Positions 1-8,733 are shown, counted from the stretch's first letter. The stretch: DNA of 49,633 nucleotides from Bacteroidia bacterium (GCA_039924845.1 JBDTAC010000018.1:1-49633); one strand, 5' to 3'. Made by a program: numbers and translations. The notes: generated by a model from the sequence alone, not told the origin.

Positions 1-737
1 ATTCCGGACAACAAACAGCCGACGGGAAATTTATCAGCGCTGGATACACAGAAACCCGCTCCAACGGAAAGGATTTTTACCTTATCCGATGTGATATAAA
101 CGGAGATACTTTATGGACGGCTAAAAATGGAGGAACTATTGATGATGGTGCTTATTCTGTTACACAAACACCCAACGGTAATTTTATTTGCTTGGGATAT
201 AGCGAAAGCTTTGGAGCAGGAATGAAGGATTATCACTTTTATGAATTTGATAACAGTGGCTTTTATGTCAATTCCAGAGGCTATGGAGGTACAAATGATG
301 ACATTGGTTATTGCATCAACAATACAAAAGATCATGGTTTTATTATAACCGGACAAACCGCCAGTTATGGAAACGGTCCCGAAAATATTTACACAATAAA
401 AACCGACAGTAACGGCGATGCAACAGGAATTATTTTAGTAGGTATTGACGAAATAACTGGTATTCCTTCTGAAAAAAATATTTTTGCGTACCCAAATCCT
501 TGCACTAATTTTTGTCGTATTACATTCATAAATAAGACACCTGAAAAAAATATTTTTTTAACCCTTTACAATGTATTGGGCGAAGAAATAGAAAAAACAA
601 ATCCAACTTTCTCGCTTGATTCAAAAGGGTTAGAAACAATTTCTATTGCTACCGATGCACTCCCTTCCGGAATTTATTTAGCGAAAATAAGCAACGGAAA
701 TTTTATTCAGACACAAAAAATAATTGTTCAGCATTAA
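1..737 (+). CDS. Secreted protein with T9SS type A sorting domain (5' end outside window)
   Basis: The reading frame is open from base 3 to the TAA at 735-737 with no start needed inside the window, so this is the C-terminal ~244 residues of a larger protein. The visible part has repeats of the kind GG..DDGAYSVTQTPNGNFICLGYSES, seen again as GGTNDDIGYCINNTKDHGFIITGQTAS, which look like beta-propeller style 'DGG-Y' repeats found in Bacteroidota surface proteins. The last ~80 residues (FAYPNPCTNFCRITF ... LYNVLGEEI ... LPSGIYLAKIS ... QTQKIIVQH) fit a type A T9SS C-terminal sorting domain. It is therefore inferred to be exported across the outer membrane by the T9SS; its specific function is unknown. 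Two copies of the window's A/T palindrome lie in its coding sequence, encoding EKNIF in both cases. Confidence 0.8.
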   Translation, partial: SGQQTADGKFISAGYTETRSNGKDFYLIRCDINGDTLWTAKNGGTIDDGAYSVTQTPNGNFICLGYSESFGAGMKDYHFYEFDNSGFYVNSRGYGGTNDDIGYCINNTKDHGFIITGQTASYGNGPENIYTIKTDSNGDATGIILVGIDEITGIPSEKNIFAYPNPCTNFCRITFINKTPEKNIFLTLYNVLGEEIEKTNPTFSLDSKGLETISIATDALPSGIYLAKISNGNFIQTQKIIVQH

Positions 738-765
738 CTAAATAATTAATACTGAATCGACTCTT

Positions 766-825
766 CAAAAAAATATTTTTTCAACGCACAATTGATAAAA
801 TGTATCTTTGAAAAAATATTTTTTC
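766..825 (+). repeat. Two copies of the dispersed A/T palindrome before ccmB
   Basis: Copies at 766-782 (C-A7-TA-T6-C) and 810-825 (GAAAAAATATTTTTTC, a perfect 16-base palindrome) flank the candidate -7 box of the ccm operon. The second copy ends two bases before ATG 828. Confidence 0.75.
803..810 (+). promoter_or_regulatory. Candidate -7 box (TATCTTTG) upstream of ccmB
   Basis: TATCTTTG matches the Bacteroidota -7 consensus TAnnTTTG exactly. Its last G is also the first base of an A/T palindrome at 810-825 that ends two bases before the ccmB ATG, so the predicted leader is almost entirely the palindrome. No clear TTG -33 box was seen at ideal spacing; the T-run of another palindrome copy (766-782) lies about 20 bases upstream. 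Confidence 0.5.
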
Positions 826-827
826 GG

Positions 828-1490
828 ATGCCTCTTTTAAGCAGTGTAAAATACCTTATTGCAAAAGAAATAAAGCTGGAAATGCGCCAAAAATATGCCA
901 TTAACGGCATTATATTGTATTTGGTGGCAACGGTTTTTGTGGGTTATTTATGCTTTAAAACCATTGTAGATGCTGGAACCTGGGATGCGTTGTTTTGGAT
1001 TATTATGCTGTTTACATCCATTAACGCAGTTTCAAAAAGTTTTATGATGGAGAAACAAGGTCGCTTACTTTATTATTATACCATTGCCAGTCCGCAAGCA
1101 ATTATCCTCTCAAAAATTATTTATAATATTTTGATGATGATCGTGCTTTCCTTGATATGCTTTGCTTTTTACGCACTTTTTTTAGGAAGCATGGTTCAAA
1201 ATATTGGTTTGTTTTTATTCGTTATTTTAATCGGAAACACAGGTTTTGCAGCTATTTTAAGCATGACCTCCGCCATTGCGTCCAAAACAAACAACAGTTT
1301 TACCTTGATGGCAATTTTAAGTTTCCCTTTATTAATGCCCTTGTTATTGGCTTTGATGAAGGTTTCGAAAAATGCGATTGATGGTTTGGCATTGTCGGTG
1401 AGTTACAATTATATACTCGTTTTGGTACTTATAAATCTGATTATTGTCATACTTTCTTATTTATTATTTCCATACCTTTGGCGCGATTAA
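828..1490 (+). CDS. ccmB: CcmB, heme exporter subunit B for cytochrome c maturation
   Basis: This 220-residue protein is almost entirely hydrophobic with about six membrane segments and starts with a cytoplasmic stretch (LIAKEIKLEMRQKYAINGIILYL) typical of CcmB. CcmB is the membrane subunit of the CcmAB ABC complex that supports release of heme-loaded CcmE in the cytoplasmic membrane. I chose ATG 828: the longer frame from 792 would begin at a TTG and its extra residues are encoded by a palindrome copy lying on the promoter. It heads a tight ccmB-C-D-E-F run. No ATPase gene ccmA lies beside it in the window, so CcmA must be encoded elsewhere if present. Confidence 0.87.
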   Translation: MPLLSSVKYLIAKEIKLEMRQKYAINGIILYLVATVFVGYLCFKTIVDAGTWDALFWIIMLFTSINAVSKSFMMEKQGRLLYYYTIASPQAIILSKIIYNILMMIVLSLICFAFYALFLGSMVQNIGLFLFVILIGNTGFAAILSMTSAIASKTNNSFTLMAILSFPLLMPLLLALMKVSKNAIDGLALSVSYNYILVLVLINLIIVILSYLLFPYLWRD

Positions 1491-1504
1491 AAAAATATTT
1501 TTTT
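1489..1504 (+). repeat. A/T palindrome copy between ccmB and ccmC
   Basis: A7-TA-T7 begins inside the ccmB stop codon and ends one base before the ccmC ATG at 1506, so it fills the whole intergenic gap. Confidence 0.7.
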
Positions 1505-1505
1505 G

Positions 1506-2222
1506 ATGAGTAAAAATACGGCATCGACGCAAGAAAAAAATCCTTCTTTTCTCAAAAAAAATGGTTGGAAAATAATCACTGTTTTGCTTTTGTATTATGT
1601 GATTACGATGGGATTATTACACAAGGTTCCGCGTTTACCCATTCTTCACGAAACCATTCGAAACCTTTATTTTCACGTGTGTATGTGGTTCGGGATGATT
1701 TTTATTCTTTCTGTTTCGCTTGTGCAAAGCTTATTGTATCTTTCCAGTAATGATATTAAGAAAGACATTTTGGCTTCGCAAGCCGCTAATACGGGTATTT
1801 TATACGGTTTTTTAGGATTGGCAACCGGTTCTTTGTGGGCAAAATTTACGTGGGGCGCTTGGTGGATTAACGATCCGAAATTAGACGGAGCAGCTGTATC
1901 CATGCTTATTTACGTAGCGTATTTAATTTTAAGAAGTTCTATTGATGAAGAACAAAAAAGAGCCAGAATATCTGCCGTTTATAATATTTTCGCATACATT
2001 ATGTTGATTGTTTTTTTACTGATTTATCCGCGTATGCACAACGTGGATTCTTTGCATCCCGGAAACGGTGGAAATCCAGGATTTAATAAATACGATTTAA
2101 ACAGCGATATGCGCATCGTATTTTATCCTGCCGTTATCGGCTGGGTTATGCTGGCTTGGTGGATAACAACCATTCGCGTAAGAATAGAAAAAATAAAACG
2201 AAAATTGTATTACAATGATTGA
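1506..2222 (+). CDS. ccmC: CcmC, heme handling protein for cytochrome c maturation
   Basis: The product is 238 residues with six membrane segments. It carries the tryptophan-rich signature WAKFTWGAWWINDPKLDGAAV (about residues 117-137), the WWD-type heme-binding loop of the CcmC/CcmF/CcsA family, and conserved periplasmic-side histidines are visible (HKVPRLPILHET, YFHV). CcmC loads heme onto CcmE. The ATG at 1506 is preferred over an in-frame TTG at 1503. It overlaps the next gene by eight bases, which supports translational coupling. Confidence 0.92.
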   Translation: MSKNTASTQEKNPSFLKKNGWKIITVLLLYYVITMGLLHKVPRLPILHETIRNLYFHVCMWFGMIFILSVSLVQSLLYLSSNDIKKDILASQAANTGILYGFLGLATGSLWAKFTWGAWWINDPKLDGAAVSMLIYVAYLILRSSIDEEQKRARISAVYNIFAYIMLIVFLLIYPRMHNVDSLHPGNGGNPGFNKYDLNSDMRIVFYPAVIGWVMLAWWITTIRVRIEKIKRKLYYND

Positions 2223-2475
2223 TAAAAAACTTCGCTCGAAAAAATATTTTTTCACAACACTTTTTTTGATGTTCGTTGCATTTGCTGCTTTCGCACAAGA
2301 TAGTACAGCTACAGCGCCTGTCGAAATGGCTGATGGAATGCGGGCTTCAGGAAAAATTTACGTGGTGCTCGCCGTTATTTTAATTATTTTTACAGGCATT
2401 GTTATTTATTTAATCAGTTTAGATAAAAAAGTTTCGGAGATAGAAAAAGAATTAAAAAGTAAAGACAAAAAATGA
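2215..2475 (+). CDS. ccmD: CcmD-like small membrane protein
   Basis: An 86-residue protein with an N-terminal hydrophobic segment ending in AFAQ (possible signal peptide), a second membrane helix (YVVLAVILIIFTGIVIYLISL) and a lysine/glutamate-rich C-terminal tail (DKKVSEIEKELKSKDKK). Position between ccmC and ccmE, size and topology fit the CcmD family, which stabilises the CcmC-CcmE heme complex. Sequence identity within this family is always low, so the call rests mainly on context. It overlaps ccmC by eight bases and ccmE by four (ATGA). An A/T palindrome copy at 2238-2253 lies near its start and encodes part of KKYFF. Confidence 0.75.
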   Translation: MIDKKLRSKKYFFTTLFLMFVAFAAFAQDSTATAPVEMADGMRASGKIYVVLAVILIIFTGIVIYLISLDKKVSEIEKELKSKDKK

Positions 2476-2864
2476 AAAAAATTCACATCGCCGGCATTGC
2501 CATAATTGCCATTGCCATCGGAGTTATAATTACGTCACTTTCCAACAACAATACGTACGCCAATTTTACGGAAGCTTCTGCCAACGAAGGCTCTGTTTAT
2601 CACGTAGTCGGGAAATTGGACAAAAGCAAAGACATGGTTTACAATCCGCAGGAAAATCCAAATCAATTTACGTTTTACATGAAGGATGATAAAGGCGTGG
2701 AACGAAAAGTGATTCTTCATAAAAGCAAACCGCAAGATTTTGAACGCTCCGAACAAATTGTATTGATTGGAGAAGCGCAAGGCGCAGACTTTGTGGCGTC
2801 GGACGTGTTGATGAAATGTCCATCGAAATACAACGATGGAAAACCCCAAGAAGCGAGCAGATAA
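2472..2864 (+). CDS. ccmE: CcmE heme chaperone, C-x3-Y variant
   Basis: A 130-residue protein with one N-terminal membrane anchor (residues 5-22) and a periplasmic OB-fold-like domain (VYHVVGKLDKSKDMVYNP ... FTFYMKDDKGVERKVILHKSKPQDFERSEQIVLIGEA). CcmE carries heme from CcmC to CcmF. The classical heme-binding motif is H-x3-Y; here the equivalent position reads K-C-P-S-K-Y, with Cys116 and Tyr120, i.e. the C-x3-Y form known from some archaea and a few bacteria. The start overlaps the ccmD stop as ATGA and the stop lies eight bases before the ccmF ATG. Confidence 0.9.
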   Translation: MKKIHIAGIAIIAIAIGVIITSLSNNNTYANFTEASANEGSVYHVVGKLDKSKDMVYNPQENPNQFTFYMKDDKGVERKVILHKSKPQDFERSEQIVLIGEAQGADFVASDVLMKCPSKYNDGKPQEASR

Positions 2865-2872
2865 TTCATAAA

Positions 2873-5452
2873 ATGCAAAACATTCAGTACGTCGGAGAAC
2901 ATCTTTTAATAGGTAGAATAGGAAATGTATTTGTGCTACTTTCCTTTGTAGGCGCTTTATTGGCGGCTATTTGTTATTTCTTAGCGGAGAAAAATCAACT
3001 CGAAAAAGATTCTTGGAAACAAACGGCACGTATTGCGTTTCGCTTACATTCCTTAGGTGTAATCGGCATTATAGTTACTTTGTTTACGATGATTTTCAAT
3101 CATTATTATGAATATTATTATGTGTGGGAACATTCTAATAATATAATGCCGATGCGTTATGTGCTCTCCTGTTTTTGGGAAGGACAAGAAGGCAGTTTCT
3201 TGCTGTGGACTTTTTGGCAAGTGGTGTTGGGAAACATTTTAATTCGCACAGCTAAAGATTGGGAATCGTCTGTAATGGCAGTCATTGCGTTGGTTCAAAC
3301 ATTTTTGGCTTCCATGTTATTGGGTTTGTACATTCACGGAATTCACATCGGCAGTAATCCTTTTACTTCGCTGTTGCGCGAAAATTCGCAGTTTGCGAAT
3401 ATTCCTCTTTTTCAAAATCCCAATTATTTAAAACAATTGGACGGAAGAGGTTTAAATCCTTTACTCCAAAATTATTGGATGACGATTCATCCGCCTACAT
3501 TATTTCTGGGATTTGCCAGCACTGTTGTTCCTTTTGCATTTGCGATTGCTGGTTTGTGGAGAAAAAAATTAGGCGAATGGCAAGCGAAAGCCTTGCCTTG
3601 GGTCTTTTTCGGCGTAATGGTACTCGGCACTGGAACTTTAATGGGTGGCGCTTGGGCTTATGAATCCTTAAGCTTTGGTGGTTTTTGGGCTTGGGATCCA
3701 GTGGAAAATGCAGCATTGGTACCTTGGATTGTCTTAGTAGCTGCCGGACATATTCTCCTCATTTATAAAAATAGAAAGCAATCCTTATTGAGTACATTTT
3801 TGTTGCCAATGATCGCTTTTATATTGACTGTTTATGCTACTTTTTTAACTCGAAGTGGTATTCTCGGAAAAACCTCTGTTCACTCGTTTCCTGATTTAGG
3901 TTTATCCGGACAATTGCTCATTTATTTATTATTTTTTGTTTGGCTTTCTGCCTTGATGTTGATGCAAAATAAAAATTTACGGTTTTATTACGGCGTTGCT
4001 TCTGCATTTTTATTGGCTGCAGGCGCTACGTTTAATTTTAGCATTTACTCTTTTAATGTAAAAATAATTTCCTTACTTCTGTTTGGGCTTATTACCATTG
4101 TGTTGGTACTTTTCGGATTGGCGAAAAATTTCCCAAAAGAAACTGAAGAAGAAGCAATATGGTCTCGTGAATTTTGGATGTTTATTGGTGCTTTGGTTTT
4201 GTTGGTTTCGTGTTTTCAAATTATGACAACCACTTCCATTCCGGTTACCAATAAATTGTTTCACATGAACAAAGCGGAACCTGTAAACCGCATCGAACAT
4301 TACAATATGTGGCAAGTCCCATTTGCATTTTTAGTTACGTTATTGATAGGTGTCGGACAATTTTTTAAGTACAAAGAGACCGATCTAAAATCGTTTCTAA
4401 AAAAAATAAGTCCTTCGTTTTTCTTGTCTTTAGCAGTTTCGCTTTGCGCGATTTTATATTTACCCGTAACAAATGTTTTTTACGGCGCTTTACTTTTTTC
4501 TGCTACGTTTGCCGTACTTGCTAACTTCGATTATGTTATTCGAATCCTTGGTGGAAAAATTTCTAAAGCAGGATCTTCCATTGCTCACATCGGTTTTGCG
4601 CTTGTTATTTTAGGCGCTTTAATTTCTACTTCCAAACAAGAAGTTATTTCAGCCAATACTTCTGGAAAAAGTGTTGCGAGTTTAGGAAAAGATTTTTCCG
4701 ACAACAGCAATATTTTAATGACCGTTGGAGATACGCTTAAAATGGGAAATTATTTTGTAACCTATACAGGTAAGGAAAAAAATGGCGTAAATATTAAATA
4801 CCATGTACAATATTTTACGAAAGAAAATGGAAAGTACACATTGGCATTTTCGCTCGATCCTTTGATACAACTCAATCCGCAAATGGGAAATGTCGCGGAG
4901 CCTTCCACCAAACGTTTTTTGACGAGAGATATTTATACGCACATCACCTTTGCTGATTTGGACGACATTAACGCGCCCGTTAATACTGGTGAATTTAACG
5001 ATCCTAAAAAAAATACGGTAGCCATTGGTGATACCATGTTTTCGTCCAACGCAATGATTGTTTTAGATAGCATTGATGCACACATTGATAAGAAAAAATA
5101 TAATTTATCGGATTCGGATATTGTACTGGGCGTGAAATTAAAAATGTATGATTTTAATAAAAAGGTATATTATGCAGAACCGCTGTACATCATTAAAGGC
5201 GGCTATTTACAGGTTTCGGATACAACCGTAGAAAAACTTGGATTGAAATTTAGATTCCTGAATATAAATACCGAAAATGGGAAAATTGATATTTCCATCG
5301 CCGAAAAAAAATCAGTTGCCAAAGATTATATTGTGATGACGGCAATTATTTTTCCGTTCATCAATGTGTTGTGGATGGGCTGTATTATCATGGTTATCGG
5401 AACTATTATTGCCATTCGCGCTCGACTGAAAAGTAACAAGATCAAAAAATAA
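2873..5452 (+). CDS. ccmF: CcmF, cytochrome c heme lyase subunit
   Basis: The product is about 859 residues with many membrane helices. It contains the WWD heme loop (GGAWAYESLSFGGFWAWDPVENAALVPW, encoded around 3650-3720) and conserved segments such as NYWMTIHPPTLFLGF and FLTRSGILGKTSVHSF, all diagnostic of the CcmF family. CcmF transfers heme from CcmE to apocytochrome. I chose ATG 2873 rather than the ATG at 2816 because 2816 lies inside ccmE. The C-terminal third includes a soluble periplasmic region. The last codons and TAA stop lie inside an A/T palindrome-like sequence (5444-5458). CcmG and CcmH are not encoded nearby. Confidence 0.94.
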   Translation: MQNIQYVGEHLLIGRIGNVFVLLSFVGALLAAICYFLAEKNQLEKDSWKQTARIAFRLHSLGVIGIIVTLFTMIFNHYYEYYYVWEHSNNIMPMRYVLSCFWEGQEGSFLLWTFWQVVLGNILIRTAKDWESSVMAVIALVQTFLASMLLGLYIHGIHIGSNPFTSLLRENSQFANIPLFQNPNYLKQLDGRGLNPLLQNYWMTIHPPTLFLGFASTVVPFAFAIAGLWRKKLGEWQAKALPWVFFGVMVLGTGTLMGGAWAYESLSFGGFWAWDPVENAALVPWIVLVAAGHILLIYKNRKQSLLSTFLLPMIAFILTVYATFLTRSGILGKTSVHSFPDLGLSGQLLIYLLFFVWLSALMLMQNKNLRFYYGVASAFLLAAGATFNFSIYSFNVKIISLLLFGLITIVLVLFGLAKNFPKETEEEAIWSREFWMFIGALVLLVSCFQIMTTTSIPVTNKLFHMNKAEPVNRIEHYNMWQVPFAFLVTLLIGVGQFFKYKETDLKSFLKKISPSFFLSLAVSLCAILYLPVTNVFYGALLFSATFAVLANFDYVIRILGGKISKAGSSIAHIGFALVILGALISTSKQEVISANTSGKSVASLGKDFSDNSNILMTVGDTLKMGNYFVTYTGKEKNGVNIKYHVQYFTKENGKYTLAFSLDPLIQLNPQMGNVAEPSTKRFLTRDIYTHITFADLDDINAPVNTGEFNDPKKNTVAIGDTMFSSNAMIVLDSIDAHIDKKKYNLSDSDIVLGVKLKMYDFNKKVYYAEPLYIIKGGYLQVSDTTVEKLGLKFRFLNINTENGKIDISIAEKKSVAKDYIVMTAIIFPFINVLWMGCIIMVIGTIIAIRARLKSNKIKK

Positions 5453-5467
5453 TTTTATGTTCTTTCG

Positions 5468-6256
5468 ATGAAAAACGATTCAAACAAACAAGCTTTAAAA
5501 ATCGTGATGATTGGTTCCGGAAATGTGGCAACGCATTTGTCGGAAGCCTTTGTAGCGAAAGGTCATAAGATTGTTCAAGTATACAGTCGTACAAAAAAAA
5601 ATGCGGAAGCGCTTTCGAAAAATATTTTTTCAAGACCTATTTCTGATCTGAAAAAAATTACACCCGATGCAGATATTTACATTTTTGCAGTAAACGATGA
5701 TGCTGTAAAAGAGCTCAGCGAAAAAATAATTTTTCGAGACAAGATTTTTTTGCACACCAGCGGTAGCTTGCCTTTAAGCGTTTTGAAAAATAATTTTTCG
5801 GACTGTGGCGTTTTGTATCCGCTACAAACGTTTTCGAAAAATAGAAAAATAAACATGCAAAAAGTGCCTATTTGCGTGGAAGGTTCAAATAAAGCGACTG
5901 AAAAAATAATTTTTCAACTGGCAAAAAGCATTAGTAAAAAAGTTCAAAAAATAAATTCTGAGAAACGAAAAATACTCCATTTGGCGGCGATTTTCGTAAA
6001 TAATTTTCCAAATCATTTATTTTCAATTGCTGAAAAATTAACGACTTCTGAAAAAATAAATTTTTCACTTTTAATTCCATTAATGGAAGAAACTGTTTCA
6101 AAAATTAAAACCGGACAGCCGGCTGAAATGCAGACAGGCCCTGCTATCCGTAAAGACAAAAAAATAATGGATTCGCATTTGAAATTGCTGAAAAACAATC
6201 AAACAGCTAAAGAAATTTACACGATTATCAGCAAAAGCATTGCACAAAAAGAATAA
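5468..6256 (+). CDS. Rossmann-fold DUF2520 protein (NAD(P)-dependent oxidoreductase-like)
   Basis: A 262-residue protein. The N-terminus has a dinucleotide-binding motif (VMIGSGNVATHLSEAF, residues 13-28) followed by the family segments FLHTSGSLPLSVL and GVLYPLQTFSK, then a helical C-terminal half with HLAAIFVNNFPNHLFSIAEKL. This layout matches the DUF2520/F420-NADP oxidoreductase-like family common in Bacteroidota, usually beside kdsC as here; its substrate is not known. It contains five A/T palindrome copies within 450 bases (5617, 5720, 5785, 5900, 6050), encoding peptides such as EKIIF and KNIF, the densest coding occurrence in the window. Confidence 0.82.
   Translation: MKNDSNKQALKIVMIGSGNVATHLSEAFVAKGHKIVQVYSRTKKNAEALSKNIFSRPISDLKKITPDADIYIFAVNDDAVKELSEKIIFRDKIFLHTSGSLPLSVLKNNFSDCGVLYPLQTFSKNRKINMQKVPICVEGSNKATEKIIFQLAKSISKKVQKINSEKRKILHLAAIFVNNFPNHLFSIAEKLTTSEKINFSLLIPLMEETVSKIKTGQPAEMQTGPAIRKDKKIMDSHLKLLKNNQTAKEIYTIISKSIAQKE
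5617..6066 (+). repeat. Cluster of five A/T palindromes inside the DUF2520 gene
   Basis: Copies at 5617-5631, 5720-5735, 5785-5799, 5900-5915 and 6050-6066, all with the G-A5/6 ... T5/6-C ends. Three of the five have the TAA centre; the first has TA, the last TAAA. Reading frame is kept through all of them. Confidence 0.75.
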
Positions 6257-6277
6257 CAAATTCAGTATCTTCGTCTC

Positions 6278-6293
6278 GAAAAAATAATTTTTT
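6278..6293 (+). repeat. A/T palindrome in the kdsC leader
   Basis: GAAAAAATAATTTTTT ends two bases before the kdsC ATG. Upstream is TATCTTCG (6265-6272), one mismatch from the TAnnTTTG -7 box, so a transcript starting there would have this element as its leader. Confidence 0.65.
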
Positions 6294-6295
6294 AA

Positions 6296-6799
6296 ATGCA
6301 AAAAAACTTCAAACAATTATTACCGAAAATAACCACTATTATTTTAGATGTAGACGGCGTATTGACCAACGGAACCGTAACGCTGATGGCAGATGGAACA
6401 CAAGTACGAACGATGAATATCAAAGACGGTTATGCCATTGAATTGGCGATTAAAAAAGGAATGAAATTGGCAATTATCAGTGGTGGAAAATCTGAAGAAG
6501 TAAAAATTCGTTTGCAAAAATTAGGTGTAGAAAATATTTTTATGCAAGCAAAAAATAAAATGGAAGTTTTTTCTGATTACATAGCAGAACATAAAATTAA
6601 CCCAGAAACAATTTTATACATGGGCGATGATATGCCAGATTATGAAGTGATGCAAAAAGTCGGCGTACCTACTTGTCCTGTAGATGCGGCGTACGAAATT
6701 CAAGCTATTTCTATTTATGTTTCTACCAAAAAAGGAGGACACGGTTGCGTGCGAGATGTGATTGAACAAGTTTTGAAAGCACAAGATAAATGGCAATAA
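6296..6799 (+). CDS. kdsC: KDO 8-phosphate phosphatase, KdsC-type HAD hydrolase
   Basis: The 167-residue protein has the HAD motif I DVDGVLTNG (Asp18 nucleophile, Asp20), motif II AIISGG, and the C-terminal YMGDDMPDYEVM metal-binding motif, without a large cap domain. This is the KdsC subfamily, which removes phosphate from 3-deoxy-D-manno-octulosonate 8-phosphate in the cytoplasm for lipid A-core synthesis. Length fits the family. It lies 39 bases after the DUF2520 gene and 24 before the UbiA gene. Confidence 0.9.
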   Translation: MQKNFKQLLPKITTIILDVDGVLTNGTVTLMADGTQVRTMNIKDGYAIELAIKKGMKLAIISGGKSEEVKIRLQKLGVENIFMQAKNKMEVFSDYIAEHKINPETILYMGDDMPDYEVMQKVGVPTCPVDAAYEIQAISIYVSTKKGGHGCVRDVIEQVLKAQDKWQ

Positions 6800-6823
6800 T
6801 CCCTTATTTTTAATAATCCTAAA

Positions 6824-7786
6824 ATGATTTCCTTCTTTAAACTCATTCGTTTTCCTAATTTATTAATCATCGCATTTACACAGTACATGGTGCGCTGGTG
6901 CTTGCTATTTCCATTTCTAAAAGCAAAGGGCGTGGAACTCCAAATGAGCGGCTTTGATTTTTTTCTACTTGTGCTATCAACGTTAATGATTGCAGCTGCC
7001 GGATATATTATCAATGATTATTTTGACGGAAAAATCGATCGAATAAATAAACCAGAAGAGGTGGTAGTAGGCACAAAAATTAAAAGACGTGTTGCCATGG
7101 CAGCCCATGCAATACTTAATGTTGGAGGCATCGCTATCGGACTTTTTATTTCCTATAAAGTAGGTATTTGGAAACTCGGTTTGATTTATTTTATGTGTGC
7201 TGGTGGGCTTTGGTATTATTCCACTTCGTTTAAATATCAATTGTTTATCGGCAATTTTATTATTGCTTTATTTACTGCTTGTGTTCCTTTAATGGTAGGT
7301 ATTTACGAGTTATTGTTGGATTATAAAAAGTATCTTCCGCAGGGAGTTTCGGGAAAGGATTTTAACGATGTTTGGCATTGGATTTTCGGTTTTTCCGCTT
7401 TTGCTTTTATCACTACTTTATTGAGAGAAATTATAAAAGATATGGAAGATGTGGAAGGCGATAAAGAATATGGTTGCAATACCTTGCCTATTGCTTGGGG
7501 TATGAATGCTGCAAAATCAGTTGCCTTACTGATTATTTTCTTCTGTCTATTTTCAATTGCGTATTTACAAAAAATGCAATTTCAATCGAATGATTTATTT
7601 TCTTTTTATTATTTTTTAATTGCTTTACAATTACCATTTGTTTTTCTCGGATTTCAATTATTTTTCGCGAAAGAAAAAAAACAATTTCATTTTTCAGGCA
7701 ATGCCTTAAAAGGAATTATGCTGCTTGGAATAAGCTATTTATTTGTGTTTAGTTACATTTTGTTAAGTGCCATAAATGCTTTTTGA
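6824..7786 (+). CDS. UbiA-family prenyltransferase
   Basis: A 320-residue integral membrane protein with about eight helices. Both Asp-rich motifs of the UbiA superfamily are visible: NDYFDGKIDRINKPE after the second or third helix and DMEDVEGDKEYGCNTLP after the fifth or sixth. Members of this type in Bacteroidota are commonly annotated as geranylgeranylglycerol-phosphate geranylgeranyltransferase-like, but the true substrate here cannot be read from sequence; quinone or lipid prenylation are both possible. The 3' end overlaps the maf start by 11 bases, indicating one transcript. Confidence 0.85.
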   Translation: MISFFKLIRFPNLLIIAFTQYMVRWCLLFPFLKAKGVELQMSGFDFFLLVLSTLMIAAAGYIINDYFDGKIDRINKPEEVVVGTKIKRRVAMAAHAILNVGGIAIGLFISYKVGIWKLGLIYFMCAGGLWYYSTSFKYQLFIGNFIIALFTACVPLMVGIYELLLDYKKYLPQGVSGKDFNDVWHWIFGFSAFAFITTLLREIIKDMEDVEGDKEYGCNTLPIAWGMNAAKSVALLIIFFCLFSIAYLQKMQFQSNDLFSFYYFLIALQLPFVFLGFQLFFAKEKKQFHFSGNALKGIMLLGISYLFVFSYILLSAINAF

Positions 7787-8357
7787 TCAGCTAAAAAAAT
7801 ATAAAATTGTACTTGCTTCTAAATCTCCCAGAAGACAATTTTTATTAAAAGATTTGGGTTTAGAATTTGAAGTTCAAACAAAAGACGTGGACGAATCTTT
7901 TTCTGAAACGCTTCAGCGCGAAGAGATTCCTCTTTATTTATGTCAAAAAAAAGCAATTGCTTTTAAAAACGAATTAAAAGACAATACGCTTCTAATTACT
8001 GCGGATACGATTGTTTGGGTCGATCAACAAGTATTGAATAAGCCCGAAAATTTTGAAGATGCGCAACGAATGTTACGATTACTCTCCGGAAAAATGCACG
8101 AAGTAATTACTGGAGTTTGCGTACGAACAAAAAATAAATCGATTGATTTTTTTGTGAAGACAAATGTTTTTATGAAAAAACTATCGGAGACAGAAATAAA
8201 TTTTTACATCACGCATTATAAGCCTTACGACAAAGCTGGAGCTTACGGCGCACAGGAATGGATTGGCTATATCGGCATCGAAAAAATTGAAGGATCTTAT
8301 TTTAATGTGATGGGATTGCCATTAAAAGAATTGTACGAAGAATTAGAGAAATTTTAA
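7776..8357 (+). CDS. maf: Maf-like nucleoside triphosphate pyrophosphatase
   Basis: The 193-residue protein starts with LASKSPRRQFLLKDLGLEFEV, the SxRR signature of Maf proteins, and has the TADTIVWVD and KPYDKAGAYGAQEWIGYIGIEKIEGSYFNVMGLPL segments. The DKAGAYGxQ form points to the YhdE-type subgroup, which hydrolyses dTTP/UTP and modified pyrimidine triphosphates to monophosphates (house-cleaning). It overlaps the end of the UbiA gene. A 496-base gene-free stretch follows. Confidence 0.92.
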   Translation: MLFDQLKKYKIVLASKSPRRQFLLKDLGLEFEVQTKDVDESFSETLQREEIPLYLCQKKAIAFKNELKDNTLLITADTIVWVDQQVLNKPENFEDAQRMLRLLSGKMHEVITGVCVRTKNKSIDFFVKTNVFMKKLSETEINFYITHYKPYDKAGAYGAQEWIGYIGIEKIEGSYFNVMGLPLKELYEELEKF

Positions 8358-8692
8358 TACCTCCATATAGGATCCTCAAATAAAAGCGTACCGCTTTAGC
8401 TTATAAATATATAAGTTATCTGAATAACTGCACCTCTTTCCATTTTTATCCACATTGTTTCTAAAATTTCGTTTTAACACTTCAAATGTTTTTTATATTG
8501 TTATTGCTACTTTTAAATTATTTTCATTTTACAAGTCTTTATATCCCTAATAAGTCCCTGCCTACAAATTTATAAAATCTCCAACTGTAGTTAAATAATA
8601 ACCTATAGAAAAAGATATTTTACCAATTGTATTTCAACAAAAAGGTAGAAATTATGAATCTATTTTCTATATCGTTCTGGTAATAAAAACGA

Positions 8693-8716
8693 AAAATATG
8701 TTTTTAATCATATTTT
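8693..8716. promoter_or_regulatory. Inverted repeat, possible operator
   Basis: AAAATATG and CATATTTT form perfect 8-base arms around an 8-base centre. It ends 17 bases before the candidate -7 box, i.e. it covers the expected -33 position of the ceramide operon promoter. Confidence 0.4.
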
Positions 8717-8733
8717 ATAATTTATTTATAAAA

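Noticed and set aside
792-827. Longer start of ccmB at TTG 792
   Set aside because: The extra 12 residues are encoded by a palindrome copy and the -7 box. ATG 828 gives a normal CcmB N-terminus.
2816-2872. Longer start of ccmF at ATG 2816
   Set aside because: It would overlap the end of ccmE by 49 bases with a sequence (IEIQRWKTPRSEQ) not seen in CcmF; ATG 2873 follows the ccmE stop by eight bases.
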